From Argyresthia goedartella (taxonomy: Eukaryota; Arthropoda; Insecta; Lepidoptera; Argyresthiidae): a stretch of 64,000 nucleotides of DNA. The stretch spans positions 2,445,501 through 2,509,500 of the forward strand of contig OX463809.1 in the NCBI GenBank assembly GCA_949825045.1. Reading direction: 5' to 3'. A program made the position numbers and the translations under genes. Shown here one piece after another: positions 11,217 through 22,096 of the stretch. Each line of letters starts with the position of its first letter. The stretch's first letter is position 1. The notes under the pieces were generated by a model, which was given only the letters and a program-made list of their open reading frames with translations, was not told the DNA's origin and made no database searches.

Positions 11217-11289
11217 CATCCCTGGTGGGGATCGAACCCACGACCTTTGGATTAGAAGTCCAACGCGCTATCCTCTGCGCCACAGGGAC
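11217..11289 (-). tRNA. tRNA-Arg (anticodon UCU)
   Basis: A 73-nt cloverleaf on the minus strand. The acceptor stem GTCCCTG pairs with CAGGGAT (one G-U), the discriminator is G, the D arm is GCGC/GCGC, and the anticodon arm is TTGGA-CTTCTAA-TCCAA with anticodon TCT. The T arm is GTGGG-TTCGATC-CCCAC. A box (TGGCGCAGAGGATAG) and B box (GGTTCGATCCC) are intact, there is no intron, and no SINE body follows. It delivers arginine at AGA codons. Pol III transcription is expected from the internal boxes, and T-runs follow 14 nt downstream. This is the only clear host gene in the window. Confidence 0.95.
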
Positions 11290-11709
11290 TGGTAACGACT
11301 CGGGCGAAATCTTCCATCGCGTTCTATTGACGCCCGCCGCACCCACACATTCACTTTTTGTCATCCCGACTAAGTATGCTTGTGTGGGTTGGCATGAGAA
11401 TTAGGGCATGGGATTACTGGCTCGAAGTCACACAAGTTATGTTTGTTTACGATGTATTGTGTAATGAATTCGTGAACTATTAGAGGAGTTTCTAGTTTTC
11501 TACTGGAAATGTATGCTTTTATCCCTATTTCTATGACTTCTGTGAGAATTCTGCTGGTAGTCGCTCGGTTCAGGCAGTAGATAGAGGTATTAGAGACGAT
11601 TGAAGCAATATACCCACCTGGTGTTTCAGAAATATACATACCTAGCCTAATTTTCAACCAAATCACGGACATCATTCTGAGCGATTTGAGACTTGTGATC
11701 TAATAATAA
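11290..11709. other. 5' flank of the tRNA and unassigned sequence
   Basis: No second gene seen. An open frame of about 100 codons on the minus strand (11370-11675) has no recognisable features. Confidence 0.4.
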
Positions 11710-12013
11710 ATAATAATAATAATACCTTGGACACTATTTACACAAATTGATCTAGCCCCAAACTAGGATTCCCTGTATCTTGGGTACTAGACAACGATAC
11801 TATATACTTATATAGATAAATATTTTACATAGATAGATAAAAAACCTTGACTAAAAAAACTTGAAAACTTTGATGAGAACTGTATTGTATGTCTGTACCC
11901 TAACAGACATACAATACAGTTCTCATCAAATAAATATGTGCCCCCACCGGGACTCGAACCCGGGACCCTTGGCTTTGTAGGCAGGGTCACTGCGGACTCG
12001 GCCATTCGGGTCG
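11710..12013 (-). mobile_element. tRNA-derived SINE, family A, with internal hairpin insertion
   Basis: Tail (AAT)n at 11710, head ending in CCATTCGGGTCG at 12013. The body carries a 62-bp perfect inverted repeat (11869-11930) made by an inverted copy of the SINE segment that normally reads CGTTCTCATCAAA. Confidence 0.9.
11869..11930. repeat. Perfect inverted repeat, 28-bp arms, 6-base loop
   Basis: Arms 11869-11896 and 11903-11930 are exact reverse complements around ACCCTA. It lies wholly inside the SINE. Confidence 0.95.
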
Positions 12014-12972
12014 TCTGATGTGATTGACAACTGCAACCATCGCCTTGGATGCCGGCATAGGTAGGTACCTAGATATATTATTTTAGCTTTATTAATCTGT
12101 GGCTGTAGTTAGCATAGGTGGATTTAGATAGACTGGTTAAGTGTGTACACGAGTCCAAACTAGCCGTTTTAAATTTCCGATACAAGTTATTCCAGGTAGA
12201 CCTTCAGGAATTGAAATACTAACTGTAGCTGTCAATTTATTTTCAGAAATAAAATGTATACATATAGAGAGGTACGCAAGAACCTTTAAAAATTTTCGAA
12301 AATTAGCCATAACCTAAGAAATAATCCCTTGTTGCGCAATTTACAATTATTTCAAGGGTCAGTGCATTTACAGGTTACCTCTGGAAATTTTGAAATTGCA
12401 ATTTATTTAAACAATTTGAAAAACGATTTATAAATCATCTTGTCAAAAAAGGGATATCTATCACTATGTTCAAGATTACTTATATCACAAGAGTGCAATC
12501 TAACAAAACACAGAACTCGCTGATAATAATTTTGTAATTATTTATTCCTGCATATTATTTAGCATAATTAATAATGTTTTGACCAATTTTTAAGAGACAG
12601 AAAACGATATGTGGGTGTTTCTCCGCCATTTTCTCGATTTGAAAAACGAGTTTTATTCAAATTTCTGAATTACCCCTATATCGCGTATTTTTCATCTTTT
12701 TATTTAAATATTTTTTAACTAGGTATTTCAAACCTATGAAAAAAAATACTCGCAACATGCAAGTTTTTTTTTAAATATTTTATTGGCACCCCAAAACTGC
12801 CTCCCAAATTCAAAATAGTTTTGCTCACGTAACAAGTTACCTAGTGTTTGGGTCACATAAATGCATAACTGTACCCAACTTTATCGGTTCAGAATTCGCT
12901 CGTTCAATATTACTTTTACACACCTAGGACAGACACGCGAGTGCTCCTATAATGGTTTCATCTTTCCTTTTT
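12014..12972. other. Unassigned, including partner of the 5490 repeat
   Basis: 12270-12510 is the inverted partner of 5490-5720. The rest is AT-rich with no gene. Confidence 0.5.
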
Positions 12973-13833
12973 AGGGTTCCGTACCCAAAGGGTAAAAACG
13001 GGACCCTACTACTAAGACTCCGCTGTCTGTCTGTCCGTCTGTCACCAGGCTGTATCTCATGAACCGTGATAGTTAGTCAGTTGAAATTTTCACAGATGAT
13101 TTCATGATCCCACACGACAATTCATTCAATAACATTATGACAGTGGCGTGTCAGTATATTTATGAAAACCTAATGTACCTCCACAAAAATATTGATAAAT
13201 TTCCTAAGAAGAGCGACAGGCACAATGTCAACACTAGAAATAGGAATAAACTAGCTATACCTCCTGCTACTAGGCTCCATAAGGTTAATGTATCCTTTAA
13301 AGGGCAATGTATTCGCTTTTACAACAAAATACCGACTGAGTTACAAGAATTGTCTGTAAATAAATTTAAAAATGTTGTTAAAAATCACTTATGTAAAAAA
13401 GGTTACTACAAAATATCAGATTATGTAGAAGACAAGAAAGCTTGGGAAGGTGTTTGCTCCAATTCTGTAAAAAATAATGTTTAAAGCTGGGTTTCTAGTC
13501 GCCTCTTTGCCTCCAGCATCTAAAACATTGAGGTGACGGAATTCAAATTGAGTTCTATATTTCCCTGTACCTTATACATGTGTTAGTTTAAGATTTGACA
13601 TTCTCCAAATGTTACCTATGTGTTTCTTATGGAAATAAACTCTTTTTGAATACATACAAACTTATGAATGCACCTGGTTACGTACATGGAGTGTGAAAGT
13701 AGCCGCACCAATAACTTTGTAAACAACATTTTGCTATGTAAAATCCAAACTATTCACTCCACACTATCCCTACCATTGTACGGTGGTACGGAAACCTTCG
13801 TGCGCGAATCCGACTCGCACTTAGCCGGTTTTT
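12973..13833 (+). repeat. (GTCC)n dispersed repeat, family F1, interrupted by a LINE
   Basis: Starts AGGGTTCCGTACCC, contains CTGTCTGTCTGTCCGTCTGT and GGCTGTATCTCATGAACC, and ends ACGGTGGTACGG...CGACTCGCACTTAGCCGG. Near-identical copies lie at 18764, 23729 (inverted), 44146 (inverted) and 44642. Compared with those, this copy lacks about 60 internal bases and is split by a LINE fragment at 13134-13652. A common lepidopteran non-autonomous repeat; its transposon class is not clear from the sequence. Confidence 0.85.
13134..13484 (+). pseudogene. C-terminal piece of a Jockey-type LINE reverse transcriptase
   Basis: Open for about 117 codons to a stop at 13482-13484. Residue strings such as TRNRNKLAIPP, TRLHKVN, CIRFYNKIP and LCKKGYYKISDYVEDK are the typical last 100 residues of non-LTR retrotransposon ORF2 proteins common in moths. 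Endonuclease and polymerase parts are absent, as expected for a 5'-truncated insertion. The element's 3' end is at about 13652, after AATAAACTCTTTTT. It sits inside the F1 repeat, so it is younger than that repeat. Family assignment is from memory of motif style, not a search. Confidence 0.75.
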
Positions 13834-14170
13834 ATGGTACGGAACCCTCGAAATTACGTTTACTAAGTAGCAATAAAGAAATTTTGACTTTGCTGACTTT
13901 TGGCAGACGTGGCAGGTACAAGTTTCGTTGAATAGTCCATTTCGAGCGACAGAGGCTAGCCCATTGCCACAGCTAGGTAATAAAGCAAGGTAATTGACCT
14001 TTTCCAAAGGATTAACGGTACCTAAAATTATCATTAGCTTACGAAAATGCTCCACATTCGCCATAATGTCAACGGCATCTTTCGTATTTGTACTGAACCC
14101 AACAACCTACGTACACAACAAACCAATACTGAATGTGTATCCCTAAAATCATGTTACTAATGGCTAGTAT

Positions 14171-14424
14171 TTAATCGCACATCAAAAATACTGATTTGCA
14201 CAGCAAAAAAGGATCAGCAAAAATACTTTTTATATGTTTTAAATATTTAATGTGAACTTAAGTTTATGTTTTAAGTTATTTTTTGTTGTTCTTACATGTT
14301 CAACCTAACACGAAGGATAAAGGGGGCTTTGCTTCGCTCACCCCCTTTACCCTTCAATTAAGCTACCGCAGCATTTTGCCCCGATATTTGCTGTGCAAAT
14401 CAGTATTTTTGATGTGCAGTTTAA
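14171..14424. mobile_element. TTAA-flanked MITE, subfamily B
   Basis: Bounded by TTAA at 14171-14174 and 14421-14424. The terminal inverted repeats begin GCACATCAAAAATACTGA and run about 28 bases, matched exactly at the other end. The core is shared with subfamily A. No ORF. Confidence 0.8.
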
Positions 14425-15454
14425 TATTCCCCGTTACTAAAAAACATTATTTAGGTAGTTATAGGTATCTACTTACCTATAAGGACATATAATATAATTT
14501 TTGCCTGCAAACTTTGAGTAAGACTCTTCATAATCTGTGAGTCAGGTAAGACTTGCGCATTGCACTTTCATAATCTATCTATATTGCTCTAGCTAAGTAG
14601 ACACCCCGGATCGAACTATCCTAGCGTGGGGCCAGGGCTGATGTTTTTACAATTGTATTTATTGACCGAGCAAGCGGAGCGTCTTCAAGATTGGCGACCG
14701 AGCAAGCCCAGCGCCCAGAAGATTGGCCAAAAATACCGTCCTGACGGACGTTCTCGCCCACTGCAGGTCGCATTATTCAACCGATTTTGACGAAAATTGG
14801 CAAACAAGTTCCTTCACAAACTTCCATTGCAATTTTTGATTGGGGGGGGGGGGGGATAGGGGGGGATAGGGGGGGAAAGGGGGGAAGTCTGCTGCAGCGG
14901 TATTTATCGACGGATTTCAATCAAATTTAAAAGGCACACTAAGGACTTCATTAAACACAAGATGTTACGAAAAAAATACCAAAAGGGGGTGAGTGGAGGA
15001 GGTAAAAGAGGGGAAGTTGGCTGTGGCGTTATATATGGACGGTTTTTTTTTATTGAAGTTAGGTCCACTGTTTTTACAGAACCGCTAATATCAATACTAA
15101 CCTATTTTTCCATAATAGGTACTGGTACAACGGGGCTAATTGGAATTGTAGGGCTCATTGCTTTGGCTGCAAATAGTTTATTTATTCAATTACCTACATA
15201 ACAATTCGAAACTTCATTACAGGTGTCTAACCCAATTCAATATCATATAAGTATCTTCATGGAGCTATTAATATCTAACATTACCTTTATGTACAGGCAC
15301 ACACATTGCTTACTCTCATATGCATAGTAAATTAAGTTGAATTCTCTACCAATTATAATATATAATAAATTTATATAATAATTTTTCCCCCTTCGTAGCC
15401 CCTTCAATTCTATTTAGCTCCATTTTACGGTACGTATCGTGAGGAAACCTTCAA
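14425..15454. other. Unassigned, with a G-rich tract
   Basis: Near 14600-14645 a fragment of SINE family B tail (TATCCTAGCGTGGGGCC) is visible. The G-rich tract is listed separately. No gene. Confidence 0.5.
14842..14886 (+). repeat. G-rich tract, possible G-quadruplex
   Basis: Runs of 13, 7, 7 and 6 G separated by ATA/AAA spacers, enough for intramolecular quadruplex folding on the plus strand. Confidence 0.8.
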
Positions 15455-15550
15455 TCTCCATAGCTGCGGCGATGGGCTAGCCCCCTGCCACGCAACTGGT
15501 TAAAAGTGGGCACAAATGTGCCTCAGCCACCCCGTATCGGAAAAAGTAAG
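15455..15550 (+). repeat. SINE-like repeat, family D
   Basis: CTGCGGCGATGGGCTAGCCC, then CACGCAACTGGTTAAA and CACCCCGTATCGG. It lacks the AATGGAGTATTG segment seen in other copies. Confidence 0.7.
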
Positions 15551-15563
15551 AACCGAAAATATA

Positions 15564-15742
15564 ACATTTACATACAGGCACCAACATTGCTTCCGGCCCC
15601 ACACTAGGATACCGTGTGTCGTGAGAACCAGAAACAGCGACTTCACACACCTCCAAGACTTTTTTTTTTACCCCTAGCCGGGGATCGAACCCGGAACCAC
15701 TCGCACGGTCGGCAGAGCCACAACCGCTGCGCCACAGAGGTC
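15564..15742 (-). mobile_element. tRNA-derived SINE, family B
   Basis: Minus strand. The tRNA-like head has A box TGGCGCAGCGGTTGTGG and B box GGTTCGATCCCCG, then A9, then the body ending GGTATCCTAGTGTGGGGCC (here slightly changed). Same family as 17489 and 54524. The anticodon arm does not fold well, which argues against a real tRNA gene. Confidence 0.8.
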
Positions 15743-15796
15743 TTCAATACGCTACGTTTATTTATTTATTTATTTATTATTATAATACGCTGGTAT

Positions 15797-16031
15797 TTAA
15801 TCGCATATCAAAAATACTGATTTGCGCAGAAAAAAAGCACTTTTTATGTTTTAAATATTTAATGAGTAAGTTTATGTTTTAAGTACTTTTTGTTGTTCTT
15901 ACATGTTGAACCTAACACGAAGTGTAGAGGGGGCTTCGCTCCGCTCACCCCCTTTACCCTTCACCTAACCTACCGCAGCAAATATAAGGGATATTTGCTG
16001 TGCAAATCAGTTTTTTTGATGTGCAGTTTAC
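15797..16031. mobile_element. TTAA-flanked MITE, subfamily B
   Basis: Left edge TTAA then CGCATATCAAAAATACTG; the right end is TTTTTTTGATGTGCAGTTTA. It shares the whole core with the copy at 14171. The right TTAA has changed to TTAC. Confidence 0.75.
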
Positions 16032-16170
16032 CAATTTACTTAAGTCAACTTCTTACTAAGGTATATTACTTTAGTTAGGTGAACGAGCGAATGTCCCACT
16101 AAATACTTTTTACATCACAGCAAATGTTTTGCTTCGCGAGTACCTTATCTAAATTGCTGGGGCACAGGAA

Positions 16171-16423
16171 ATAAATAATAATAATATCTTGGACACTGTT
16201 TACACACATTGATCTAGCCCCAAACTAGGATTCCCTGTATCTTGGGTACTAGACAACGATACACATACTTACATAGATAAATATTATACTTAGATAGATA
16301 AACAACCATGACTTGGGTACAAACATTCGTTCTCATCATAGAAATATTTGCCCCCACCGGGACTCGAACCCGGGACCCTTGGCTTCGTAGGCAGGGTCGC
16401 TGCCGACTCGGCCATTCGGGTCG
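16171..16423 (-). mobile_element. tRNA-derived SINE, family A
   Basis: Complete-looking copy from an (AAT)n tail to a head ending CCATTCGGGTCG, with B box GGTTCGAGTCCC on the minus strand. Confidence 0.9.
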
Positions 16424-17013
16424 GCAGTCAATTAAACAGAAACGTGTGGTTTTCGTAATACCTCGGCACATTACCGAGGACTGCAGTTCCACTTAATTAC
16501 GTGTGTTAATTCGAAATGTATGCGAGGGTATGTGAAGTGGAAACTATATACGAAACGCTACTTGCACAGTTTAGCGAGTGTTTGCGTTCAACGTATGTGA
16601 ATTTAGAGCTATTGTGCAATATTGCTTTCATTGCGCTGTTAGTATTCACACCACCATTTTTTTTCTTGAGATCAACGCGAATAAAACCCGAAAGGAAAAG
16701 CACCTTGGTAACAGAGTCAAATTATGACTATAGCAGTAATGAGGCCACTTAACTTATAGGTTAATAAAAGTCAGGACCCACAGATACAGTGAAAGGTTTT
16801 GATAGCATTTTATTTAACCATTTACCGCATACTAACCGATATATAGTTTCATAGATTTTGAACTTTATAACCAAGCAATAAGGTTGACAATCGCGATCCA
16901 TTTCAGGTCAGGCCATGCATTAAGGGGTTAAGTAGGTAGGTAAAGTAAGGCCAATCAAAGGGATCACATTTGACATCTGTCAGTATTTGCTTCGTATTGA
17001 GGTGACCTGCGGA
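16424..17013. other. No gene recognised
   Basis: Open frames of 65-78 codons overlap on both strands at 16506-16752. Without a family signature or splice context they are taken as chance. Confidence 0.4.
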
Positions 17014-17467
17014 AATGTATGTCTCCGTAAGATAGTCAAAACCGTTAGTTGATAAACTAACGCGTCAGTTGATCAACTATCGACAGATAGTAAACCAGAC
17101 CGACAGGGTTTAGAATTTACGTTTCTTTTGTTCTTACATGTCAACCTAACACGAAGACTATTCGGGGGCTTCGCTGCACTCACCCCCTCTAGTCTTCACC
17201 GAAGCTACCGCAGTGTTTGCCTTGGTATTACGTTTGCAAATCAAGTTTAAACCAGCTTACTATTTAACTGTTTTAACCGTTAGTTTAATATATATACATA
17301 TATACATTTTAATTTTTAATTAAAATTTAATATATATACAATATATATATACATATAGTAAGCAATACGCAACAGTTTACTATCTGTCGATAGATGACCA
17401 ACTAAATAGGAAAAAAAACGTTAGTTTATCAACTAACGGTTTTGACAATCTTACGGTGACATACATT
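17014..17467. mobile_element. Long-armed foldback MITE
   Basis: Imperfect terminal inverted repeats of roughly 90 bp, starting AATGTATGTC and containing CAAAACCGTTAGTTGATAAA at both ends, each arm ending near ATCGACAGATAGTAAAC. Each arm holds its own smaller palindrome (AGTTGATCAACT on the left). The centre holds a diverged TTAA-MITE core (about 17130-17250, CTTACATGTCAACCTAACAC) and a (TATA)-rich run. No ORF. Confidence 0.8.
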
Positions 17468-17488
17468 GAATGAACTGATACGAACTTG

Positions 17489-17705
17489 ACTACCTCAGTG
17501 GTGTGGCGGTCGAGGCCGTGCTTCCTAAGCGAGAGGGTTCGAATCCCGGTTGGGGAGAACAACAAAAAGCCCACCAGGTCTTGGAAGTTGAAACATGTTT
17601 GTGACGTCGCTGTTTCTAGTCCCCACGACACAGGGTATCCTAGTGTGGGGCCAGCAGCTTTGTATGTGCCTGTATGTATTCAAAAATACCCACGCATAAA
17701 ACTAA
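17489..17705 (+). mobile_element. tRNA-derived SINE, family B
   Basis: Head with TGGTGTGGCGG and B box GGGTTCGAATCCC, body with GTGACGTCGCTGTTTCTAG, and the signature GGTATCCTAGTGTGGGGCC. Related copies are at 15564 (minus) and 54524 (plus). Confidence 0.85.
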
Positions 17706-17739
17706 TGGACCTAATAAATTAAGTCACCCTTCGACGCGT

Positions 17740-18355
17740 TTACGAGCGCCTACCCTGCGAACGTCTGCGCCAGCGCTGGTGTTTAGCACAGCTGAATACT
17801 GCTCACGTGTCTGGGCTGGCATCCACCGATCAGCGTCAATGTCGAACTGAAGTCCACCTGGTTCAACTCAGGAACGGTAAGGCCCACGCGCACAGCCTGG
17901 CCGCCTGTGCTTTGTAACACCAGACTGCTGAAGCTTCCCTCAAGTCTCAGTCCGACAAAATAATCCTCCCCATCAACAAGCTCCAATTTTCGCCTCAAAC
18001 CTCGGCGACCCTTCGACTCGGCTACTCGGCAAATCTCCGAAGGAACCACGCCAGCAACCAAGAGATGGATCTCCACCCCCTCCAATCGCGGGCCTGGTCA
18101 AAAACCCGAACGATCGGCCACACGGCTTCAACCTTCCACGCAACTGCTGGACCAAGCTGAGCCGACTCCGGACTGGATGCACAAGGGGATACAGAGACAA
18201 TCCACCGGAGCCATTCTGAGCATGGCCCACCTCACGGACGACTGTCCTCTATGCTCGGTCGAGAGCGGACTGTGAATGGTCCACTCCACCGACGAAGAGG
18301 CTGTCCCATGACTGCTCAGGCTAGCCTGTGTGAAGAAGACGCCAGCGACCAAGCG
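17740..18355 (+). pseudogene. Decayed LINE reverse-transcriptase C-terminus
   Basis: Plus-strand frames give pieces typical of the region after the polymerase domain in some non-LTR elements: STAEYCSRVW near 17785-17815, SGTV..T near 17870, then LSRLRTGCTRGYR near 18157-18196 and DDCPLCSVESG near 18236-18270, the last resembling the terminal Cys-rich tail. The frame changes several times and stops intervene, so it is a relic. GC content is higher than in the flanks. The exact clade cannot be fixed by eye. Confidence 0.6.
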
Positions 18356-18763
18356 CTAATTATAAATAGACGCCTTCATTGTTTTTTTTCCAATTAACAA
18401 TCATATCTAGCATTTTCTTCAATCTGAATGTGGCCGCGCTACGAATTAAATATACTACCTAGCACGGCCACATTGACACGGTATTGCTAGGCTCTTGATC
18501 TACCAAGGTTATTTTTTTTTGTATACTAAATAGTACTCTATCTATACAAATTTGCTAGCAAAAAACGAAGCTAATCGGCGATTTTGGCCGCGCCAGCTAT
18601 TATCACACCAGCTCTAGAGTAAATCACCCCTAAAAAATTAAAATTCAATAAGGAATTAAATTAAAAAAAAAAGCACTGGGCTTCGGTATATCATAAGTTC
18701 TGTTCCGATATTTTTTTAAAGGCACCAATTTTAACAAGTGGTTAGTCCAAGTCGAGGTTAATT
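18356..18763. other. No gene recognised
   Basis: AT-rich stretch between a LINE relic and an F1 repeat. No supportable feature. Confidence 0.4.
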
Positions 18764-19172
18764 AGGGTTCCGTACCCGAAGGGTTCCAAACGGGACCCTA
18801 TTACTAAGACTTCGCTGTCCGTCCGTCCGTCCGTCCGTCCGTCTGTCACCAGGCTGTATCTCAAGAACCTAGCTAGCTAGAGAGTTGAAATTTTCACAGA
18901 TTATGTATTTCTGTTGCCGCTATAACAACAAATACTAAAAAACAGGATAAAAGAAATATTTAAGGGGGCTCCCATACAACAATTCTTTCAATACCACATA
19001 CAAACTTATGGATGCACCTGGTTACGTACATGGAGTGTGAAAGTAACCGCACCAATAACTTTGTAAACAATATTTTGCTGTGTAAAATCCAAACTATTCA
19101 CTTCACGCCATCGCTTCCATTGAACGGTGGTACGGAACCCTTCGTGCGCGATTTAGACTCGCACTTAACCTT
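18764..19172 (+). repeat. (GTCC)n dispersed repeat, family F1
   Basis: Complete-looking copy: AGGGTTCCGTACCC, five GTCC units, GGCTGTATCTCAAGAACC, GAAATTTTCACAGATTATG, GGGGGCTCCCATACAACA, CACCTGGTTACGTACATGG, ACGGTGGTACGGAACCCTTC, GACTCGCACTTAACC. Serves as reference for the broken copies. Confidence 0.9.
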
Positions 19173-19553
19173 TTGTTTTTATTTTATAAGATAATTATTG
19201 CAGTTTTATGTTAAGTTTTCTGTCGCTAAAAAGGACTTAAATTTCAAAATTCCGCTGTCACATAGATTAAAACTGTACCTGCAAAATTTCAGCTTCATAA
19301 TAATGATAATAATAATTATTATTATTATTTATTTCAGACCACGTCCACATACAAGTGTTAATAATTAGTCTTACAATCTATGTTAGTAATACAATATAAA
19401 CACAATACAGTGCAGAGCAAACCATTATTTTTTATCATGTCATGTCATCCTGTCATAGTCATATCATGTAATGTCATCCTGTCATAGGACAAGTAGTTTT
19501 TGATTTTCATGCAAACTCTAACCCCCTATCTCCCCCTCCCTTGGGGGAGTAGT
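19173..19553. other. No gene recognised
   Basis: Short (AATAAT/ATTATT) low-complexity near 19300 and repeated TCATGTCATCCTGTCAT words near 19435-19490. Confidence 0.5.
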
Positions 19554-19649
19554 TTTACCCTACCCTACCCTACTCTACCCTACTCTACTCTACTCTACTC
19601 TACTCTACTCTACTCTACTCTACTCTACTCTACTCTACTCTACTCTACT
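19554..19649. repeat. TACTC/TACCC pentanucleotide array
   Basis: About 19 units. The first few are TACCC and the rest TACTC, giving a sharp compositional switch inside one array. Confidence 0.95.
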
Positions 19650-21229
19650 ATGCTACATAAGGGGTTCCTTCCAAAAATACCGTTTTAGTAGATGTTCGGT
19701 TTTCCTACCGACAAATAAATCTGACGTAAAAATAAATTCTATGAAATTTTCTACGTTTTAGAGCAAATCGAGCTGAAATGAAATATGTATTACCTCTTCA
19801 CATGGTTTCCAACACAAACAAAACAAAAAACAACTTCACAAACAGTCAACAACTAAATTGCAAATCTCAATAACTGAATTATAAAAAAATGCCTGGTAAT
19901 TCAATTGGTCAAATTCAATTTACGAATTCACGTTTCCATGACAACGGGTGGCAAGATGGCCGCGCGTTTCACGCATGCGCTCTGTCAGAGCGGCTCGCTG
20001 AGACTAGCAGTGTTTTGTTTTGGCGCCAAGCAAGACGAAAAGAAAAACATTTGTGATGTTGGTGGCCGAAGGAGGAGTGAAGATGCATTGGATGAACCCA
20101 GATCATTTGCCCTATGAAAATACATGACAGGGCAATTCAGGGTTTGGGGGACATTAATATACTATAATTGTAATCACTTGTATCCTCCATTGCAGCCAGA
20201 CTCACAGAGCGACTCAACTGTAATGCCCATAAATATTTCAAAAAAATACAAGCATTTAGTGTGAAACCTGTAGGTGAGGTTAGGTTTGACTTTCCTTGTG
20301 CAACCAGCGCACAGTGGTTCCATAGGCCATAAATGTCAATCCTCCATGTCAAAATATCCATTCTTTGCCCTTGTATTGTGATTGTCAGTTAAACAAACCT
20401 TCCAAAACTACTTATAAATGGGTTGGGTTTTATATCATTCTTCCTGAATTTAATTGTAATCAGGTTATTGGGTAGATGGTTGTAACTTTTCTTAACGAAG
20501 TGCTTTTTTTGCGAGGAAAAGCGTAGTATTTTTAAAATAAATAATGAAAATTGGAAAAATTCCATGCACGAAACGTAACAAATACTAAAATGGTGGTTTA
20601 TGTGGTCTAATAATACAATAGGTTACTTTCGTAGCGAACATTATGTAAACATAACCTCAAACTTTAAAAAAATATTTCTCGAAAAGTATACATTTCCTCA
20701 CTTTATGGGGGGACGCCCCCCTCTCCATCCCACCCCATCCCCACCCCCAATTAAGGAGAAACGATTTTAAACCTTTACCCTATAAATATTTTATCATGAT
20801 GAGTCACTGATAGAGGAGTGACGAGATCCGCTATCAGTGACTCAAAGCGCATTGTTAGGAGCTATTTCGATTTCTCTGACTTACCTTGTTTTGAGTGGGT
20901 ATTGTGTCATGGATTACCAAGTACAAACTATGTTTTGTCTATTAAGTAGTTTTTTGAAGTATTTTTTTGGCTTCTTAGTACATATTTTTGTATGCCTAGC
21001 GACACAAGTTTTATATGCAATTTTTACAGTATATTTAAAAAATACGTAGACTTTTAACAAACTTTCCACGTGTTTCGACAGTGCCCACGTATCTTAAATT
21101 CAAGATGGAGCTGACTATTTTTAGCCTGTAAAAGATTTTTTTGCTGAGGTTTGCGGATTTAAGGAACTACGAACGAACTACGGAAACTAACGTTCGCGTT
21201 TCATTTCAGGTACGTTAATTAAATGGACT
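19650..21229. other. No gene recognised
   Basis: A CpG-containing patch near 19945-20050 includes AAGATGGCCGCGCG, a possible YY1/Pho-like site, but no splice or coding support follows. At 20801-20843 a 13-bp-arm hairpin (GAGTCACTGATAG) has a 17-base loop. A hydrophobic 70-codon frame at 20837-21049 is probably chance. Confidence 0.4.
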
Positions 21230-21665
21230 TTTTCAAGAAAGTCTTACTTTGAGACCTGGTTGTTCCTATCTGGAGGACATTCAGACAGACATCAACAAAT
21301 GATGGTGACCTTCCTATTATCCTTGGAAGATGTTGAAAATATAGACACTTGGAGGCCTTTTACACCTCCAAAGATTAATTTAATTATACAACTCTTGACT
21401 GTGGGGAACATTTACATCTCCTATTATCATTGTATTATTGACTAAAGAGACTATACATCTCTGTTATTTATATTTTAATTATTTTATTATGACATTTGAG
21501 ACTCTTTACATCTCTCAGAAACAATAATTAAGTACTTTTTTTTTTTTTCTGATAATATGATAATAATACCAAATGTTCTGTAAAAAATGAAATGAAATGA
21601 CATGTGAAAGTGCCCTTGTGGCCTATTTACAGAATAAACGTTTTGAGTTTGAGTTTTTTGAGTTT
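21230..21665 (+). mobile_element. Probable 5'-truncated LINE 3' end
   Basis: Ends in GCCTATTTACAGAATAAACG followed by GTTTGAGTTTGAG repeats, the hexanucleotide-tail style of moth LINEs. No coding portion remains. The left edge is uncertain. Confidence 0.45.
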
Positions 21666-22096
21666 AGATATTCGAAATTTAGATACTAAGATACTTAACA
21701 TAAGCAAAAGTCTTGAAAGATTTTGAAAAAAAAAAAAAAACACGGTGATTGCCTAGATAAAATTGAATGTTTATAATTATATTTTTCCATCTAGCTCTAT
21801 TGAATGCAAATCAAAAATGTTATCCCGATAACTTGACGATTACAGAATTAATACCGAAGTTAAATTGCAAAATTTATTAGACTACATAGCTTGTAGAATA
21901 TTCGAGTCTCAAGAAGAAATTTTAGAAAGTATTCCGACAGATTCTACTAACTTCCAAGATAGACAACTTTGATTGGAAAATGGGGAATCGATGGTGATAA
22001 TGGACAGAGCGAATATAAGCAATGATTTTCAGACTCTTCTGTTCCGACGACAGTAGCTTATTTGTTACATCTTACGTTCCACTTCAATTACTTTGG

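Noticed and set aside
15672..15742. tRNA-like sequence on the minus strand
   Set aside because: Boxes A and B are good but the anticodon stem is poor, and it continues into the family B SINE body.
20801..20843. Hammerhead ribozyme or microRNA precursor
   Set aside because: The stem is only 13 bp with a 17-base loop, and the hammerhead core CTGATGA...GAAA is absent.
20837..21049. Small hydrophobic membrane protein
   Set aside because: AT-rich codons naturally give Leu/Phe/Ile; no signal, homology or splice context.
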